From positions 1 through 39,000 of the forward strand of contig FUHX01000047.1 of the NCBI GenBank assembly GCA_900163555.1: 39,000 bases of DNA, in the 5' to 3' direction. Numbering within the stretch: position 1 is the stretch's first letter; the number at the start of each line of letters is the position of its first letter. Position numbers and translations under genes: made by a program. The notes under the pieces were generated by a model. That model worked only from the letters and a program-made list of their open reading frames with translations. It was not told the DNA's origin and ran no database searches. Positions 15,865 through 24,021 of this stretch are shown here, piece after piece. This DNA is from Actinomycetales bacterium JB111 (GTDB taxonomy: Bacteria; Actinomycetota; Actinomycetes; Actinomycetales; Actinomycetaceae).

Positions 15865-15884
15865 CTAGTCGACTTGTCTACTAG
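15865..15884. promoter_or_regulatory. Candidate PadR operator
   Basis: CTAGT (15865-15869) and ACTAG (15880-15884) form an inverted repeat with ten bases between, including GTCGAC. It lies 8 to 28 bases upstream of the -10 box. PadR proteins bind interrupted palindromes in their own promoters. Confidence 0.5.
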
Positions 15885-15920
15885 ACGCGGCGACGACAAG
15901 GCCGCCGGTGCCTCACGAAA

Positions 15921-15968
15921 GGGCGGTGAGTGGCACGTTCTCCGGCCACAACGTGCCACTCACCGCCC
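15921..15968. repeat. Perfect 19-bp-arm palindrome with GTGAGTGGCACGTT word
   Basis: Arms at 15921-15939 and 15950-15968 are perfect reverse complements around a ten-base loop. It is separate from the tRNA terminator at 16006-16042 and has no T-run on either side. The arm word shares GAGTGG-N2-CGTT with the nested palindrome at 28704-28773. Confidence 0.85.
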
Positions 15969-16005
15969 CGACGACGTAGCTGGCGAATCCAGGCACCGAC
16001 GACAA

Positions 16006-16042
16006 AGAGGGCCGGACCCGCGTGCTGCGGGTCCGGCCCTCT
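16006..16042 (-). terminator. Terminator of the tRNA-Ser(GCT) transcript
   Basis: A perfect 16-bp stem (16006-16021 with 16027-16042) with a five-base loop lies 24 bases past the minus-strand tRNA. The minus strand continues TTTGTCG after the stem. Confidence 0.85.
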
Positions 16043-16066
16043 GCGATGTCTCGCGACATCCATCGG

Positions 16067-16155
16067 CGGAGACGGTGGGATTTGAACCCACGAACGGGTC
16101 ACCCCGTTACATCCTTAGCAGGGATGCGCACTAGGCCTGACTATGCGACGTCTCC
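16067..16155 (-). tRNA. tRNA-Ser (anticodon GCT)
   Basis: The reverse strand has acceptor GGAGACG (16155-16149) with CGTCTCC (16074-16068) and a G discriminator. The anticodon loop CTGCTAA gives GCT, reading AGC/AGU. The long variable arm and GTTCAAATC T-loop of a class II tRNA are present. CCA is not encoded. Confidence 0.95.
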
Positions 16156-16235
16156 AGATGCGCACCACACGTTACCTGGACCGGCGACCGCGTTCCAACG
16201 ACTTCCGGCCCGGGCGGGGCGAGACTCGTCACGCC

Positions 16236-16323
16236 TGGCGGAGGGTAAGGGATTCGAACCCTTGGTGGGTTGCCCCACAACGGTTTTCAAGACCGTCACA
16301 TTCGGCCGCTCTGTCAACCCTCC
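16236..16323 (-). tRNA. tRNA-Ser (anticodon TGA)
   Basis: The reverse strand has acceptor GGAGGGT (16323-16317) with ACCCTCC (16246-16240), a G discriminator and encoded CCA (16238-16236). The anticodon loop CTTGAAA gives TGA. A long variable arm confirms class II. It precedes tRNA-Ser(GCT) by 80 bases in the same direction; the two may share a primary transcript. Confidence 0.95.
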
Positions 16324-16473
16324 CCGGTCCGCGGACGGACCGGCGACCATCCTACGGAAGTCCGGCACGGTCCCTGGTGAGGCGACCGCGGACGGCGCCG
16401 CGTCGTCGTCGGGCGGGGACATGAACCGCCCGACGTCGGCTCGGACGCGCGATTCGTACGGCACCATGGCCAG

Positions 16474-17442
16474 ATGCAGGCTATCCACGTCACCGACGAC
16501 TCCACCCTCGAGCTTCGCGACCTCCCCGACCCGCCGCCGGGCGCGGGCGAGGTCGTCATCGACATCGCCGCCGCCGGCGTCAACCGGGCCGACCTCCTCC
16601 AGGTGAGCGGCGGCCACCTGCCGCCCGTGGGCGAGTCCGACGTCCTCGGCCTCGAGTGCTCCGGCACGATCTCGGCGGTCGGCGAGCACACCGAGGGCTG
16701 GCAGGTCGGGGACCGCGTGTGCGCGCTGCTCGCAGGCGGCGGGTACGCCACGAAGGTCGCCGCCCCCGCCGGTCAGCTGCTGCCCGTCCCCGACTCGCTC
16801 GACCTCGTCGAGGCGGCCTCCCTCCCGGAGTCCGTCGCGACCGCCTGGTCGAACATGGTGGAGCTCGCGCACCTCGCGCCGTCCGGGACCGTGCTCGTAC
16901 ACGGCGGCTCGGGCGGGGTCGGGTCGATCGCGATCCAGCTCGCGCACGCGTACGGCTCGCGCGTCGTCACGACGGCGGGCGGACCCGAGCGGACGGAGCG
17001 CTGCCTCACGCTCGGCGCGGACGCGGCGATCGACCACCGCAGCGACGACGTCGCCGACCAGATCCTCGCCGCCACCGACGGCCGGGGCGCCGACGTCATC
17101 CTCGACGTGCTCGGCGCGGGCGGCCTCGACCTCAACATCCGGGTCCTCGCCGAGCGCGGCCGCCTCATGATCATCGGGGTCCTCGACGGCGGGGTGGGCG
17201 AGATCGACCTGCGTCGCCTCCTCGACCGGTCCGGCACGATCACGGCGGCCAAGCTCCGCACGCGGTCCCGCGCGTCCAAGGCCGCGCTCATCGCCGACAT
17301 CCGCGAGCGCGTCTGGCCGTGGGTCGCCGACGGCGTGGTCCGGCCCGTCGTCGCCGAGCGCTTCGCGCTCGAGGACGCCGGCGACGCACACGCCGCGATG
17401 CGCGCCGGCGGGGCGTTCGGGAAGATCCTGCTCACCACGTAG
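16474..17442 (+). CDS. NAD(P)H quinone oxidoreductase, PIG3-type MDR
   Basis: The 322-residue zinc-free medium-chain reductase has the GroES-like N-terminal domain (AAAGVNRADLLQVSGGHLPP, then DVLGLECSGTISAVG) and the Rossmann NAD(P)H site HGGSGGVGSIAIQLA at 143-157. The VNRADLLQ and GGVGEIDLRRLL regions are typical of PIG3-like quinone reductases, which perform NADPH-dependent quinone reduction in the cytoplasm. The zinc-ligand cysteines of alcohol dehydrogenases are absent. The ATG at 16474 has no clear ribosome site. It converges with the ABC transporter operon. Confidence 0.9.
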   Translation: MQAIHVTDDSTLELRDLPDPPPGAGEVVIDIAAAGVNRADLLQVSGGHLPPVGESDVLGLECSGTISAVGEHTEGWQVGDRVCALLAGGGYATKVAAPAGQLLPVPDSLDLVEAASLPESVATAWSNMVELAHLAPSGTVLVHGGSGGVGSIAIQLAHAYGSRVVTTAGGPERTERCLTLGADAAIDHRSDDVADQILAATDGRGADVILDVLGAGGLDLNIRVLAERGRLMIIGVLDGGVGEIDLRRLLDRSGTITAAKLRTRSRASKAALIADIRERVWPWVADGVVRPVVAERFALEDAGDAHAAMRAGGAFGKILLTT

Positions 17443-17475
17443 GGCCGGGCACGCGAAAGCCCGGCACGCGAACCT

Positions 17476-18441
17476 CTACTTCTGCGAACCCGCCATGAGC
17501 GCGTTGACGAAGTACCGCTGGAACGCGAAGAACACGATGAGCGGCGCGATCATCGACAGGAACGCCCCCGCGGAGAGCAGGTCGATGTTCGAGGAGAACT
17601 GCCGCAGCTGCGACTGCAGGGCCACCGTGATCGGTTGACTGTTCGAGTCGGAGAACAGCATCGCCACGAGCATGTCGTTCCAGGACCAGAGGAACTGGAA
17701 AATCGCGAGCGACGCGATCGACGGCATCGCGAGCGGCAGGGCGATCCGGAAGAAGATCCGGAACTCGCTCGCGCCATCGATTCGCGCGGCCTCCAACATC
17801 TCGTCCGGGATCTGCATGAAGAAGTTCCGCAGCAGGAAGATCGCCAGGGGCAGGCCGAACGCGAGGTGGAAGAGGATGACCGCGAACACGGATCCGAAGA
17901 TGCCGATCGACCCGAACAGGCGGGCCAGCGGGATGAACGCGACCTGGAGCGGCACCGCCATGAACGCGACGATGACGATGAGCACCCAGTCGCGCCCGGG
18001 GAACTTGATCCACGCCAGCGCGTAGCCGGCGAGCGCCCCGAGCAGGACCACCAGCAGGGTGGAGGGCACGACGATGAGGACCGAGTTCCACAGCGAGGAG
18101 ACGATCCAGTCGGCCTCGAGCAGCGCCCGGTAGTTGTCCACCGAGAACTGGCTGATGTTGCCGAACGCCGTCCACCACCCCGACTGCGCGTTGTCCTGCG
18201 AGGAGCGCAGCGAGGAGAAGAACAGGCCGACCGTCGGCACGATCCAGATCAGCGCCACGACGATGAGGACAACGTTGATCAGGGGCTTGCCGACGAACCG
18301 GCCGACCGCCGACTCCTTGCCGGGCCGGGAACCGGGCGGGGTCGCCTCCGGGAGGTCGCGGCCGGAGCCGCCCCCGCCGTCCTCGGCACCAGGGAGGGGC
18401 TCCCGTTCGAGCTCGCCCTCGGTCTGCTCGACGGCGCTCAT
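17476..18441 (-). CDS. Carbohydrate ABC transporter permease (MalG type)
   Basis: The 321-residue inner-membrane subunit has a disordered Gly/Glu/Pro-rich N-terminus of about 50 residues, six membrane helices, and the ATPase-docking EAA loop EAARIDGASEFRIFFRIALPLAMP. The C-terminal ending FQRYFVNALMAGSQK, with its GSQK/GSVK tail, is typical of MalG-type sugar permeases. Its ATG overlaps the stop of the partner permease (ATGA), so the two subunits are translationally coupled. Substrate is a sugar by family, not identified further. Confidence 0.92.
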   Translation of the reverse strand: MSAVEQTEGELEREPLPGAEDGGGGSGRDLPEATPPGSRPGKESAVGRFVGKPLINVVLIVVALIWIVPTVGLFFSSLRSSQDNAQSGWWTAFGNISQFSVDNYRALLEADWIVSSLWNSVLIVVPSTLLVVLLGALAGYALAWIKFPGRDWVLIVIVAFMAVPLQVAFIPLARLFGSIGIFGSVFAVILFHLAFGLPLAIFLLRNFFMQIPDEMLEAARIDGASEFRIFFRIALPLAMPSIASLAIFQFLWSWNDMLVAMLFSDSNSQPITVALQSQLRQFSSNIDLLSAGAFLSMIAPLIVFFAFQRYFVNALMAGSQK

Positions 18442-19799
18442 ACCTGGCCCCCCTTCCGGAAGTTGCGGATGTTGACGAGGATCGCCGGCAGGACGAGCAG
18501 CAGCAGGAAGATCGCGAGCGCGGAGCCGAGGCCCTGGTCGTTGCCGCCGCCGAAGGACACGGTCCACATTCGGGTCGCGATGACGTCGGCCGCCGGTTTC
18601 GACACCCCCGGTGGGATGACGTAGACGAGGTCGAAGATCTTCAGCACGTTGATCACGAGCGTCACGAACACGACCATGAGGACGGGTGCCAGCTGCGGCA
18701 CGGTGATCTTGCGGAACACCTGCCACTCGTTCGCCCCGTCGGTGCGGGCCGCCTCCAGCAGAGAACGGTCGACCGCGGCCAGGCCCGACGCGATGAGGAC
18801 CATCGCGAAGCCCGCCCAGATCCACACGTACGCAAGGATCGTCACGGGCGTGATCAGCCCCGGGCCGAGCCAGTCGATCCCCTGCGCGCCGGGCGCGAAG
18901 TTCGCGGCCGGCAGGGTGATCGTGTAGCTCTCCCCCGGCGAGAGGCCCTCGAGGACGAACGTGCCGTCGTCGGACGTGGTCGCGGACGCGACCTCCTCCC
19001 CGGACGCGCTCGTGGCGACGACCTCGACGTCGGGCAGACCCGGCTTGCCGTCGCCGACCTCGCCCGTGGTCCCCCCGCCGCCCGGGATGAAGTCGAGCCA
19101 GATCGTGCCGGCGATCTGGCTGTCGGACGGCGCGGCGGCGGTGACCGCCTCGACCTGCTCCGCGGGCAGGTTCTCCGGGGCGATGCCCACCAGCGGCACG
19201 TCCACCTCGCTGCCCGCGGCCACGGCGTCCGCGACGAGGCCCCCGGACTCCTCGTCCGGTTGCGGGAGCGCCTCCGGCCGGGGCCGGGCGTCCGGGTAGG
19301 TCTCGCTGCCGGCGCCGAAGAGCTCCTTGACGGACACGATCGCCGCGTTCGCCAGCCCGATGTCCGGGTTCTGCTGGAACACCATGCGGAAGATGACGCC
19401 GGCGGCGAGCATGGAGATCGCCATCGGCATGAAGATGATGAGCTTGAAGGCGGTCTGCCAGCGGACCTTCTCCATGAGCACGGCGAAGATCAGGCCGAGG
19501 ACCGTGCAGACGAGCGGGGCGACGACGACCCAGATCGCGTTGTTGCGCAGCGCCCGGAACGTGTCCGGGTCCGTGAACATCGAGCCGTAGTTGCCGAGCC
19601 CCACGAACGTGTCGCCCGAGGCGTCGAACAGGGAACGGTAGACCGAGTAGACGATCGGGTAGGCGATGAGCACGCCCAGGACCACCACGGCCGGACCGAG
19701 GAAGATGAGCAGCAGGAGCCACGTCCGGGACCGCCGACGGGGGGCGCGCGTCGTCGCACGCCCCCCGTCGGTCCCGGTCGTGGGAACGACCGTCGTCAT
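18438..19799 (-). CDS. Carbohydrate ABC transporter permease (MalF type) with extracytoplasmic domain insert
   Basis: The protein has 453 residues against about 290-330 for the family. Helices one to three lie at about 27-51, 87-109 and 118-140; the rest of the permease core resumes at about 313 and carries EAA loop EAARTDGANEWQVFRKITVP at 349-368. Between them, residues ~142-312 form an insert. Its second half (about 229-300: TIWLDFIPGG, GLPDVEVVATSASGEEVASATTSDDGTFVLEGLSPGESYTI) looks like a carboxypeptidase-regulatory or SdrD-B-like beta sandwich. By topology the insert faces outside, like the P2 loop of E. coli MalF that contacts MalE. The gene starts three bases after the binding-protein stop. 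Confidence 0.9.
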   Translation of the reverse strand: MTTVVPTTGTDGGRATTRAPRRRSRTWLLLLIFLGPAVVVLGVLIAYPIVYSVYRSLFDASGDTFVGLGNYGSMFTDPDTFRALRNNAIWVVVAPLVCTVLGLIFAVLMEKVRWQTAFKLIIFMPMAISMLAAGVIFRMVFQQNPDIGLANAAIVSVKELFGAGSETYPDARPRPEALPQPDEESGGLVADAVAAGSEVDVPLVGIAPENLPAEQVEAVTAAAPSDSQIAGTIWLDFIPGGGGTTGEVGDGKPGLPDVEVVATSASGEEVASATTSDDGTFVLEGLSPGESYTITLPAANFAPGAQGIDWLGPGLITPVTILAYVWIWAGFAMVLIASGLAAVDRSLLEAARTDGANEWQVFRKITVPQLAPVLMVVFVTLVINVLKIFDLVYVIPPGVSKPAADVIATRMWTVSFGGGNDQGLGSALAIFLLLLVLPAILVNIRNFRKGGQV

Positions 19800-19802
19800 G
19801 GC

Positions 19803-21206
19803 TTACTCGCCGTAGGCGGAGACCGCCGCGTCCTCAAGCTCCTGCGCCGTGGCGGCGGGGTCGGACGGGTCCTCGAAGAAGCCGATGAGGATCTGCCACA
19901 TGCCCTCGCCCTCGGTGCCACCGAACGCGGACGGCGTGAGGTCGGAGAGGTCGAAGCGGAACACCTCGGCGTCGACGAGGTTCTGGGCGATCTCGAGCGA
20001 GACGTCGTCCGGGTAGAGGTCGAGGTCCGAGTTCTGGTTGGGCGACGTGAAGCCACCGCGCTCGATCCAGATGTTCGCGGCCTCGGGGGAGGCCAGGTAC
20101 TGCATGAGCGCCTGGGTCCCCTCGTCCTCGTCGAAGGCCACCGCGACGTTGCCGGCGCCCATGACGGTCGGCGGGGAGTCGTTCATCGACGGCCAGGGGT
20201 AGAACAGGGCGTCCTCGCCGACGACCGCGTTTGTCTGGTCGGCGATGTTGCCGGCCACGAAGTCGCCCTCGAAGACGGTGCCCGCCGCGGGGTCGTCCTG
20301 GAACACGGCGGTCACCGAGTCCGGGAAGGACATCTGGCCGCCGCCGGACAGCAGCAGCGAGTCGTTGCCCCACACCTCGGCGAGGGCGTCGAGCGCCTCG
20401 ATCACCGAGTCGTCGGTCCACGGGATCTCGTGGTCCGCGAGCTGGTCGTACATCTCGGGACCAGCGGTGCGGAGGTAGACGTTCTCGAACCAGTCTGTCA
20501 GCGGCCAGCCGACGTCGGCGCCCACCGCGAGCCCGGGCACGCCCGAGTCGGAGACGAGCTGCAGGGTGGAGACGAAGTCCTCCCACGTCTCGGGAACCTC
20601 GGCCCCGGCGTTCGAGTAGACCTCGGTGTTGTACCAGATGGTCGACTTGTTGGCGGCCTTGAACCAGACGCCGTAGACCTCGCCGTCGACCGTGCCGAGG
20701 TCGAGCCAGGTGTCCGCGTAGTTCTCCTGCACGGAGGCCAGCGCGTCGTCGCCGAGGGGGACGATGCTGCCGTCGGCGGCCAGCTGCTCCATGAGCGCGG
20801 GCTGCGGGATGAGGGCCACGTTCGGCGGGGCGCCGCCCTCGATCGCGGTGCCGAGGTTCGTCGCCACGTTGTTGCCGAGCGACGTGTAGTTGACCTGCGC
20901 GCCGGTGGCCTCCTCGAAGGCGTCGAGCACGGTCTCGAAGCTCTCCTGCTCGGCACCGGTCCAGTCGGAGGCGGCCTCGAGCGTCACGCCGGACAGGTCC
21001 GGGTAGCCCTCGAGCTCCAGCAGCTCCTGCGCGCCGTCGTCGCCGCCGTCCGAGCCGCCCTCGTCGCTCGACGTCTCGCCACCCTCGGAACCACCCGAGG
21101 TCGACTCGTCGTCCGAGTCCCCGCCGCCGCACGCCGCGAGCAGCGCTGCCGCGGCGATCCCTGCGACGAGCGCGGAGCTCCGTCGCATTCCAGTCCTTCG
21201 TGCCAT
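19803..21206 (-). CDS. Carbohydrate ABC transporter substrate-binding lipoprotein 1
   Basis: The 467-residue extracellular binding protein has a lipoprotein signal with lipobox LAAC (Cys26), a Gly/Ser/Asp/Glu linker to about 60, and a family 1 solute-binding fold. Signatures include YPDLSGVTLEAASDWTG, the VYGVWFKAANKSTIWYNTEVY segment, GWPLTDWFENVYLR and ALMQYLASPEAANIW. The segments recall alpha-glucoside binding proteins (AglE-like), an inference from pattern only. The ATG at 21206 has AAGGAGGG upstream; TACTAT (21256-21251) is a likely -10 of its own promoter. It is the first gene of a unit continuing into the two permeases. Confidence 0.9.
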   Translation of the reverse strand: MARRTGMRRSSALVAGIAAAALLAACGGGDSDDESTSGGSEGGETSSDEGGSDGGDDGAQELLELEGYPDLSGVTLEAASDWTGAEQESFETVLDAFEEATGAQVNYTSLGNNVATNLGTAIEGGAPPNVALIPQPALMEQLAADGSIVPLGDDALASVQENYADTWLDLGTVDGEVYGVWFKAANKSTIWYNTEVYSNAGAEVPETWEDFVSTLQLVSDSGVPGLAVGADVGWPLTDWFENVYLRTAGPEMYDQLADHEIPWTDDSVIEALDALAEVWGNDSLLLSGGGQMSFPDSVTAVFQDDPAAGTVFEGDFVAGNIADQTNAVVGEDALFYPWPSMNDSPPTVMGAGNVAVAFDEDEGTQALMQYLASPEAANIWIERGGFTSPNQNSDLDLYPDDVSLEIAQNLVDAEVFRFDLSDLTPSAFGGTEGEGMWQILIGFFEDPSDPAATAQELEDAAVSAYGE

Positions 21207-21250
21207 CGTTCGCCCTCCTTGGTGAAACGTCTGTATCCAGGATCGTCGTC

Positions 21251-21256
21251 ATAGTA
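21251..21256 (-). promoter_or_regulatory. -10 box before binding protein 1
   Basis: TACTAT on the minus strand would start a transcript with a leader of about 38 bases containing AAGGAGGG. A hairpin (CGGGCG/CGCCCG, about 21258-21280) lies just upstream and could be an operator or the end of the binding-protein 2 transcript. Confidence 0.5.
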
Positions 21257-21326
21257 GGCCCGCCCGACGAACGGGCGGCCCGATCCAAGGTTGCAGCACG
21301 GTCACGCCGCCGGGCGGCGGTGGCGC

Positions 21327-22733
21327 TCAGTCCTCGTCGGCCTCCGCGGCGGGGGCCGGGTAGGCCTCCACGGCCGCGTCCTCGAGCTCCTCGGCCGTCG
21401 CGGCCGGGTCGCTCGGGTCGGCGAGGAAGTCCAGGAGGATGCCCCACATCCCGTCCGGCACGGGCCCGCCGAACGAGCTCGGGGCGTTGTCGAACAGGTC
21501 GAGGCGGAAGACCTCCGCGTCGACGAGCTGCTCGGCGACCCGGCGCGAGCTGAGGTCGCCGTACAGGTCGAGGTCGGCGTTCCGGTTCGGCGAGGTGATG
21601 CCGCCGCGCTCGATCCAGACGTCCGCGGCCTCCGGGGAGGCGAGGTAGCGCATGAGCGCCTGGGTCCCCTCGGAGCCGTCGAAGGCGACGGCGAGGGTGC
21701 CGGCGCCGATGACGGTCGGCGCGGAGTCGTCCATCGACGGCCAGGGGAAGGACGAGGCGTCCTCGCCGACGACCGCCGTGGTCTGGTAGGCGATGTTCCC
21801 GGCCGTGTAGTCGGGCCCGACGACGGTGCCGGCCTCCGGCGGGTCCGTGAAGACGGCCGTCACGGACTCCGGGAAGGAGGTGTCGAGGGCGTCGGGGAGC
21901 AGGAGGTCCGGGTCGCCCCACACCTCGGCGAGGTGCTCGAGAGCCTCGACCACGGTCGGGTCCGTCCACGGGATCTCGCGGTCCGAGAGCCGGTCGTACA
22001 TCTCGGGCCCGGCCGTGCGGACGTAGACGTTCTCGAACCAGTCCGTCAGCGGCCAACCGATGTCCGCGCCGAGAGACAGCCCGGGCACACCCGAGTCCGA
22101 CACCGCGCGCAGGCCGGCCACGAACTCCTCCCACGTCTGCGGTTCGGCGACGCCCGCGTCCGCGTAGACGGCGGTGTTGTACCAGACGATCGACTTGCTG
22201 GAGGCCTCGAACCACACGCCGTACAGGTCGCCGTCGACGCTGCCGAGGTCCGCCCAGGTCTGCGCGTAGTTCGCGTCCACCTCGGCGGCGACCTCGTCGC
22301 CCAGCGGCACGATGCTCTCGTCGAGGGCGAGCTGCTCCATGGTCGACGGGCGGTCGACGATCGCGACGTTCGGCGGGACGCCCTCGCGGACGGCGGCGCG
22401 GATGTTCGGGAGGACGTCGCTGCCCGTGGTCAGGTAGTCGACCCGCGCCCCGGTGGCGGCCTCGAACGGCTCGAGGACGGCCTCGACCGTGTCCTGCTCA
22501 GGCCCGGTCCACTGCGCCGCGAGCTCCAGGGTCACGCCCGAGAGGTCCGGGTACCCCTCGAGCTCCACGATCGGTGCCGCGTCGTCCCCGCCCGACGGCG
22601 ACTCCGTGGTCTCCCCGCCCGTGGCACTCTCCGAGGGCTCGCCCGGCCCGCCGCCACAGGCGGCGAGCAGTCCGATCGCGGCGAGGGTGACGACGGTGGC
22701 CCGGACGCGTCGGATCGGAACGTGGCGTGTCAT
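21327..22733 (-). CDS. Carbohydrate ABC transporter substrate-binding lipoprotein 2 (paralogue)
   Basis: The 468-residue lipoprotein (lipobox LAAC, Cys26) is colinear with the next gene over nearly all its length. Shared segments include ELEGYPDLSGVTLE, GWPLTDWFENVY, RTAGPEMYD, EIPWTD, WPSM-DS-PTV and the end DPSDPAATA-ELEDAAV. The two are clearly tandem duplicates that have diverged. Differences cluster in the linker and in probable ligand-contact loops (FKAANKSTIW versus FEASSKSIVW). The ATG at 22733 is chosen; the in-frame TTG at 22736 is an alternative. TACGAT (22783-22778) may be its -10. Both binding proteins presumably serve the same permease pair. Confidence 0.88.
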   Translation of the reverse strand: MTRHVPIRRVRATVVTLAAIGLLAACGGGPGEPSESATGGETTESPSGGDDAAPIVELEGYPDLSGVTLELAAQWTGPEQDTVEAVLEPFEAATGARVDYLTTGSDVLPNIRAAVREGVPPNVAIVDRPSTMEQLALDESIVPLGDEVAAEVDANYAQTWADLGSVDGDLYGVWFEASSKSIVWYNTAVYADAGVAEPQTWEEFVAGLRAVSDSGVPGLSLGADIGWPLTDWFENVYVRTAGPEMYDRLSDREIPWTDPTVVEALEHLAEVWGDPDLLLPDALDTSFPESVTAVFTDPPEAGTVVGPDYTAGNIAYQTTAVVGEDASSFPWPSMDDSAPTVIGAGTLAVAFDGSEGTQALMRYLASPEAADVWIERGGITSPNRNADLDLYGDLSSRRVAEQLVDAEVFRLDLFDNAPSSFGGPVPDGMWGILLDFLADPSDPAATAEELEDAAVEAYPAPAAEADED

Positions 22734-22860
22734 CAAGCGGCCTCGGCTGGGTTCGACGGACGGGCAGGAGCGTGGTCATCGTAGGCGGATCGGGTCCCGC
22801 GCGCTCGGTCGGGCGCGGCCCCCGGGCACGCCCGGGACCCAGGGACCGCCATGGGGATGG

Positions 22861-24021
22861 TCACCGGTCGGCGGCGAGCAGGTCGAGCAGGTCCGCCAGG
22901 CCGTCCTCCTCGACGGAGGGCACCGCGGCCTTGGCGTGGGCGCGGACCTCGGGGCGGGCGCCGCCCATGGCGACCCCGAGGCCCGCCCAGGCGAGCATCT
23001 CGACGTCGTTCGAGCCGTCTCCGCAGGTGACGGTCGCCTCCGGGGCGACGCCGTGGATCGTCCGGATGCGATCGAGCGCGGTCGCCTTGGAGATCCCCTC
23101 GGGCGCGACGTCGACCCAGGACGACCAGCCGATCGCGAAGGTCACCGAGTGCATGCCGGCCGACCGCACCGCAGCGTCGAAGCTCTCGGCGTCCAGGTGC
23201 GCGGCGCGCAGCGTGAGGCGCGTGACCTCCTTGGAGCAGAGGTCCTCGAAGTCGACGAGCGTCCACTCGCCGGCCAGCTCGCCGGGCGGGAACGGGGACG
23301 ACAGCCGGAAGCCGACGCCGACGTCCTCCACCGCGAACACGCCGTCCGGGATGGCCCGGCGCAGCGCTCGAAGGGCGGGCTCCGGGTCGAAGGTGACGAC
23401 GTGGTCGATCTCGAACCCGCCGTCGGAGGCCTCGTCGAGGAGGACCGTGACCGCGCCGTTGGAGGACACGGCGTAGCGGTCCGTCAGGCCGATCTGCCGT
23501 GCCACGGGGACGGTGGCGAAGACGCTGCGGCCGGTCGCCAGCATGAGGTGGGTGCCGGTGTCCCGCAGGGCCGTGACCGACTCGGCGACGCGGTCCGAGA
23601 GCCGCGTGTCGTGGTGGAGGATCGTGCCGTCGATGTCGAGCGCGACCATGAGGTCCGGGCCCGCCGCGGGCAGGTCGGCCACGAGGGACTTCAGGGAGTC
23701 GGCGGGCAGCGGCGTGCGGGACCTGCGCTGGACGACGGAGCGCGCCCACCTCCCGGCCTTCGCCAGCGCGAGGCCCACCGCGGGCGCCGTGCCGCCGGAC
23801 GCCGCGCCCCGCCTGCGGGGCGCGGGGGCCGGGTCGACGACGGGGGCTGCGTCGTCGTCGGGGGCCGGGTCGTCGACCCTGGTCGTGGCCGTGGGCGCGT
23901 CGGCGCCCGCATCTGCGAACGTGGCCGCGTCGTCGTCGGGGCGCGCGCCGTCGTCGGGGGTGTCGGCGCTCGGCTCGGACTCCGGCGACGGGGACGCGGC
24001 CACCTGCTCCTCGGCGGTCAT
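22861..24021 (-). CDS. HAD-superfamily (Cof-type) phosphatase with disordered N-terminus
   Basis: The 386-residue protein has HAD motif I DIDGT (nucleophile Asp129), motif II around LATGRS, a C2-type cap, a motif III Lys in GISKATAL and motif [12 protein letters not shown]. Cof-type HADs dephosphorylate sugar phosphates or small phosphates in the cytoplasm. Residues 1-110 are an Asp/Ala/Pro-rich extension not found in the core family. Its ATG overlaps the serS stop (ATGA), so expression is coupled to seryl-tRNA synthetase. The substrate is unknown. Position directly after serS is a recurring arrangement in actinomycetes. Confidence 0.9.
   Translation of the reverse strand: MTAEEQVAASPSPESEPSADTPDDGARPDDDAATFADAGADAPTATTRVDDPAPDDDAAPVVDPAPAPRRRGAASGGTAPAVGLALAKAGRWARSVVQRRSRTPLPADSLKSLVADLPAAGPDLMVALDIDGTILHHDTRLSDRVAESVTALRDTGTHLMLATGRSVFATVPVARQIGLTDRYAVSSNGAVTVLLDEASDGGFEIDHVVTFDPEPALRALRRAIPDGVFAVEDVGVGFRLSSPFPPGELAGEWTLVDFEDLCSKEVTRLTLRAAHLDAESFDAAVRSAGMHSVTFAIGWSSWVDVAPEGISKATALDRIRTIHGVAPEATVTCGDGSNDVEMLAWAGLGVAMGGARPEVRAHAKAAVPSVEEDGLADLLDLLAADR

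Noticed and set aside
15921-15968. Palindrome as the terminator of the tRNA-Ser genes
   Set aside because: A separate, better placed hairpin (16006-16042) already ends that transcript, and the palindrome lacks a T-run.
19260-21254. 664-codon plus-strand frame across the ABC operon
   Set aside because: Antisense shadow; the opposite strand has lipobox, binding-protein and permease motifs.
19834-22215. 793-codon minus-strand frame spanning both binding-protein genes
   Set aside because: It runs through both genes in an alternate frame, with Arg/Gly/Pro-dominated content and no motif.
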